Shown here piece by piece: positions 61,643 to 64,000 of a DNA stretch of 64,000 nt; position 1 is the stretch's first letter, and the number at the start of each line of letters is the position of its first letter. The notes beneath the pieces are model-generated. The model saw only the letters and a list, made by a program, of their open reading frames with translations. It ran no database searches and was not told the origin of the DNA. Where the stretch lies: positions 2,811,001 through 2,875,000 of the forward strand of contig NZ_CCXR01000001.1 in NCBI RefSeq assembly GCF_000821085.1, read 5' to 3'. This DNA comes from Bacillus sp. B-jedd (GTDB lineage: Bacteria > Bacillota > Bacilli > Bacillales > Cytobacillaceae). Both the position numbers and the translations under genes were made by a program.

Positions 61643-62536
61643 CTACCTCCTGAATTGTTTTAGCATTTCTTCCATTTCCGCTTTTCGCGCTTCGATTACT
61701 TCCGGTGACTCTTCTACTTCTTGTTTCTTGTCAAACCACTCAGGTATGTGTTCCTGGCGGATAGGTTTCTTTCCGTAACCACGCCTGGCTTGAGGATTTT
61801 GTGGCGCCTGTGCTTGAGCATGCTTATTGAGAATCACGGTCGCGCAATAACCAAAACTATTAATCTTGTCTCTGCTGTGTTTAGGTTTGTATTCCTGGAA
61901 ACACTCCTCAAGATATTTCATGGCATCTACAGGAAGGATGCCACTTTCGACCACTTGCCTTACAGCAGTCTTTTGATACTCAGGAATATCAAAACCGGGA
62001 ATGGCAGCCAGTTGCATGTATTTTGCAATGAGTTCTTGCTCGAATGATGATTGCTGTTTTGGCTCCTCGAGGACGTCATCATCATTAGATAAATCCTTAT
62101 TATCTTTATTAACATTATTATTGTTCTCGGACTGTTCTCGGACTGTTCTCGAACCGTTCTCGGACTGTTCTCGGTTCTGTTTCTTATAATGTTCAAAACC
62201 TTGATACATTGCGTAATTGACCACAGTGAAAAGTGTTCCCAGTTCGGTCTCTTCGATTTCCAACCGTTCTTCCTTCACCAATTGATCGACCTTCTTCTTT
62301 ATGACAGATATTGAGTACTTTTTTAAAGATTTGTTATCAAGATACTCAAGGTCTGCAGCAAGATTTCGATAGGATCGTAAAAACTGTCCGCGTTTTATCA
62401 GGATGTTCCCTTGCTTTACTCCCTCGTCGGAAAATACGGCGTTTCCAACAATGTAAAAGAAGAGCCGAAACTTGATGACGTCCTGCCATATTGGATTGTT
62501 AAAGATCTCTCTACTTGTTTGGAAAGCCCCGCCCAT
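61643..62536 (-). CDS. Phage replication initiator / replisome organiser
   Basis: 297 residues. The N-terminal 120 residues form a winged-helix domain (TSREIFNNPIWQDVIKFRLF, then FLRSYRNLAADLEYLDN and ISVIKKKVDQLV) typical of phage replisome organisers. A low-complexity linker with repeats of REQSENGSRT type follows, encoded by the 11-bp iterons at 62123-62177. The C-terminal region (FEQELIAKYMQLAAIPG, then INSFGYCATVILNKH) is DnaD-like and helps load helicase. AAGGGATAAA precedes the ATG. Confidence 0.85.
   Translation of the reverse strand: MGGAFQTSREIFNNPIWQDVIKFRLFFYIVGNAVFSDEGVKQGNILIKRGQFLRSYRNLAADLEYLDNKSLKKYSISVIKKKVDQLVKEERLEIEETELGTLFTVVNYAMYQGFEHYKKQNREQSENGSRTVREQSENNNNVNKDNKDLSNDDDVLEEPKQQSSFEQELIAKYMQLAAIPGFDIPEYQKTAVRQVVESGILPVDAMKYLEECFQEYKPKHSRDKINSFGYCATVILNKHAQAQAPQNPQARRGYGKKPIRQEHIPEWFDKKQEVEESPEVIEARKAEMEEMLKQFRR
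62123..62177. repeat. Five 11-bp iterons, candidate phage replication origin
   Basis: Five tandem units GTTCTCGGACT (four well conserved, third GTTCTCGAACC, last GTTCTCGGTTC) inside the replication initiator gene. Phage origins often lie inside this gene. The flank 62090-62122 is AT-rich, fitting a melting site. Confidence 0.75.
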
Positions 62537-62537
62537 T

Positions 62538-62801
62538 TTATCCCTTCTTTATGAACTCAATGACTTCGTCTAACACTGTTTCAGCTTCTTCCGTCAGGTC
62601 TGAATGGCCGTAAAGCTTTGAAAGCAGTTCCTGTTTTTCCGCGTCCTTGCCAAAAGGCTTAATTATTAGCGCATCTCCATCCGTGAACATTTCAAGCGGC
62701 TGCTTCGTTTCCCAGCCCTGTGTGCGCCTTACTTCAATCGGGATTACAATCCGGCCAAGATCATCCATCTTCCTTACGACGCCGAGCGATTTCATTCCCA
62801 T
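62538..62801 (-). CDS. AbrB-family regulator
   Basis: 87 residues from ATG 62801 (GGAGGAACTAAAT upstream). SpoVT/AbrB swapped-hairpin DNA-binding domain: LGVVRKMDDLGRIVIPIEVR and LEMFTDGDALIIKPF, then a short helical tail. It probably regulates early phage or host genes. It lies between the antirepressor and the replication gene. Confidence 0.9.
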   Translation of the reverse strand: MGMKSLGVVRKMDDLGRIVIPIEVRRTQGWETKQPLEMFTDGDALIIKPFGKDAEKQELLSKLYGHSDLTEEAETVLDEVIEFIKKG

Positions 62802-62854
62802 ATTTAGTTCCTCCAATATTTTTATAGTTTTTTAGTATTAAAGTTTGTCCAAAG

Positions 62855-62863
62855 TGATATAAT
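62855..62863 (+). promoter_or_regulatory. Extended -10 promoter on the plus strand
   Basis: TGATATAAT: TG at 62855-62856 and TATAAT at 62858-62863. No gene follows, but a terminator does at 62887, so any transcript would be about 45 bases. Confidence 0.4.
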
Positions 62864-62886
62864 GGTCTAAAGATAATTTTCAATGA

Positions 62887-62916
62887 GTCTGACGTTGCCG
62901 CGTCAGGCTTTTTTTT
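62887..62916 (+). terminator. Terminator on the plus strand, at the end of the antirepressor gene
   Basis: GTCTGACG pairs with CGTCAGGC over TTGC, followed by eight T on the plus strand. The T run is on the side away from the antirepressor transcript, so it ends plus-strand RNA. Confidence 0.75.
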
Positions 62917-63613
62917 GCTCCAAAAACTTATTAATAAAATAAATCTGACCCTTACCTGTTACCTTAGGAGTCCGAGTAGTTCTCGATGATCCATCAGGAT
63001 TATTGATGGTTCTCTTTTTAATTTCAAAGAGCTTTAAATCCATCGCGTACTGGGTCGGCAAGTTATAGCTTTCTCCATGCTTGCGAATTAGAAAGCTGTT
63101 TTCCCTAAGCCACTGGAATAGTCTGTTTTGTCCAATGGGGATGCCATTTTGTTTTAGCAGCTTCGCCAACTCACCAATTAGGATTGAGGATTTGGAGGTT
63201 TCCAACGCTTCCGCGAATAGTACCTTTGGTTTTTGCTCGGTCAATTGGACTTGAAGCGCTTTCACTTGCTTATCCGCGAATTCAAGCGCCCGCTTCATAA
63301 TCATCTCCGGGCTGTTCCACATTTTTTCAAGTTGAATGAAATACTGTCGAGCCTGTTTCCCTTTTTCAGAACGTTGGAGCATTGCTATTTCTTTTGCCAT
63401 GTCCAACTTAATAAGATGATCTTGCTTTGGTCGTCCTCCAGTACTTTCTAACATTTTTGTTATAAAGTCCTGATTCTCGGTGAAACCATAATCAGCCATT
63501 CTGTCGAACCACATGGTGTAAGGAGTAGGCACTCCCAAAAAATCATATAACTCTCGAGCGCTAACAATTATTTCACCATTGTCACTTTGAGTAGTTGTAA
63601 TCAACTCTTGCAC
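62903..63613 (-). CDS. Phage antirepressor, AntA/AntB-KilAC type
   Basis: 236 residues from GTG 63613, chosen for AGGAGGGATAAC directly upstream. The N-terminal VSARELYDFLGVPTPYTMWF is the AntA/AntB antirepressor domain (residues 15-95), followed by a coiled coil and a KilA-C-like winged helix (IGELAKLLKQNGIPIGQNRL and SFLIRKHGESYNLPTQYAM). It disables the phage repressor during induction. It is the rightmost early gene with a clear role here. Confidence 0.9.
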   Translation of the reverse strand: MQELITTTQSDNGEIIVSARELYDFLGVPTPYTMWFDRMADYGFTENQDFITKMLESTGGRPKQDHLIKLDMAKEIAMLQRSEKGKQARQYFIQLEKMWNSPEMIMKRALEFADKQVKALQVQLTEQKPKVLFAEALETSKSSILIGELAKLLKQNGIPIGQNRLFQWLRENSFLIRKHGESYNLPTQYAMDLKLFEIKKRTINNPDGSSRTTRTPKVTGKGQIYFINKFLEQKKA

Positions 63614-63623
63614 GTTATCCCTC

Positions 63624-63758
63624 CTAATCCATAAACCCTGTAATGGCACAGACTCCGACAAAACAAACGATAAACAGTGAGCAAATCACAATCATCGCTA
63701 GTACTCCTATGGATATCGCCTCCTTAAATTGACAGGTTAATTCTTCAGGATTTTTCAT
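63624..63758 (-). CDS. 44-residue membrane peptide
   Basis: From ATG 63758 to TAG at 63624: MKNPEELTCQFKEAISIGVL, then AMIVICSLFIVCFVGVCAI. One membrane helix. An internal ATG at 63695 has AGGAG at a better distance, so the product might be 23 residues. It ends ten bases before the antirepressor start. Function unknown. Confidence 0.5.
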   Translation of the reverse strand: MKNPEELTCQFKEAISIGVLAMIVICSLFIVCFVGVCAITGFMD

Positions 63759-63849
63759 CAGTATTTTTAGACGGCATATTCACCGCCGTAACCCGGTAAG
63801 CGACAACATTTTTCGCAAGTATGGCCAAAAAAGGAAGCCGGTTAAGGCT

Positions 63850-64000
63850 CTATTTATTCTTGTTTAATTCATCCATAATCTGTATAGCGATTTTTGCATC
63901 AACGCGACCGATAATTGTTTTTTCATCTACAGTTCCAATCTGCGGAAAAACATCATATGATTTGAAATAACTTTCTGTTATGAAAAGCAACTGGAAATAA
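63850..64000 (-). CDS. Partial early phage protein, N-terminus beyond the right edge
   Basis: The frame is open from the window edge to TAG at 63850 and encodes the last 49 residues, ending VDEKTIIGRVDAKIAIQIMD and ELNKNK. Codon use and the helical C-terminus look real, but no family can be named from this piece. The short region 63760-63849 between it and the membrane peptide shows only a very short unsupported frame. Confidence 0.5.
   Translation of the reverse strand, partial: YFQLLFITESYFKSYDVFPQIGTVDEKTIIGRVDAKIAIQIMDELNKNK

Overview
The window is chromosomal DNA of a Bacillaceae species (Bacillota) related to, but not identical with, Bacillus subtilis. The evidence is a conserved block of genes on the minus strand: clpX, lonB, lonA, ysxC, the haem genes hemA-hemX-hemC-hemD-hemB-hemL, spoVID, ysxE, valS and folC, plus tig and a ysoA-like TPR gene. 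Strong GGAGG-type ribosome binding sites, frequent TTG and GTG starts, endospore genes and a valine T-box leader all agree. No rRNA or tRNA gene was seen.

Layout of the host part (1 to about 30.6 kb). 1-470 is the start of a membrane protein that runs off the left edge. 617-2653 is a plus-strand operon of three prepilin-like genes; the third appears to start at ATT. 2710-4428 is a membrane-bound GAF-GGDEF protein, followed upstream by folC and valS. valS has a T-box with a GUC specifier, and an intergenic repeat element separates the T-box from the start codon. ysxE and spoVID follow. Between spoVID and hemL lies an accessory insert: a DoxX gene, a broken EamA transporter and about 790 bp of two adjacent 52-bp tandem-repeat families that fold as hairpins. 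hemL is separated from hemB by another intergenic repeat, and hemB-hemA form a tight operon. A plus-strand four-helix membrane protein, then ysxC-lonA, lonB, clpX, tig and the TPR gene complete the host block.

The remaining 33 kb (about 30.7 kb to the right edge) is a siphovirus-type prophage of the HK97 class, almost entirely on the minus strand, so it reads from right to left. The order is antirepressor, AbrB-like regulator, replication initiator with internal 11-bp iterons, small early genes, dUTPase, RusA resolvase, a short tyrosine recombinase, many very small proteins, an Xpf-like late regulator, HNH endonuclease, terminase small and large subunits, portal, ClpP-like protease, capsid, connector genes, tail tube, tail chaperones made by a -1 frameshift, tape measure, distal tail protein, knob-bearing tail protein, an inserted acyltransferase gene, a Gp37-like tail protein, XhlA, holin and an M23-LysM endolysin. 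Beyond the endolysin is a cargo region with plus-strand genes (a membrane protein with duplicated beta domains, two small lipoproteins, a DUF771 protein) and two ribbon-helix-helix-type regulators with palindromic operators. The phage integrase, CI-type repressor and the second attachment site are not in the window.

The most distinctive signals are the twin 52-bp hairpin arrays whose stems differ in a compensatory way around a shared core, the ATT-start pilin gene, the GGGAAAC frameshift site in the tail chaperone, the iterons inside the replication gene, a recent 129-bp duplication, and the plus-strand cargo genes that interrupt the prophage. No well-known defence system could be identified with certainty.
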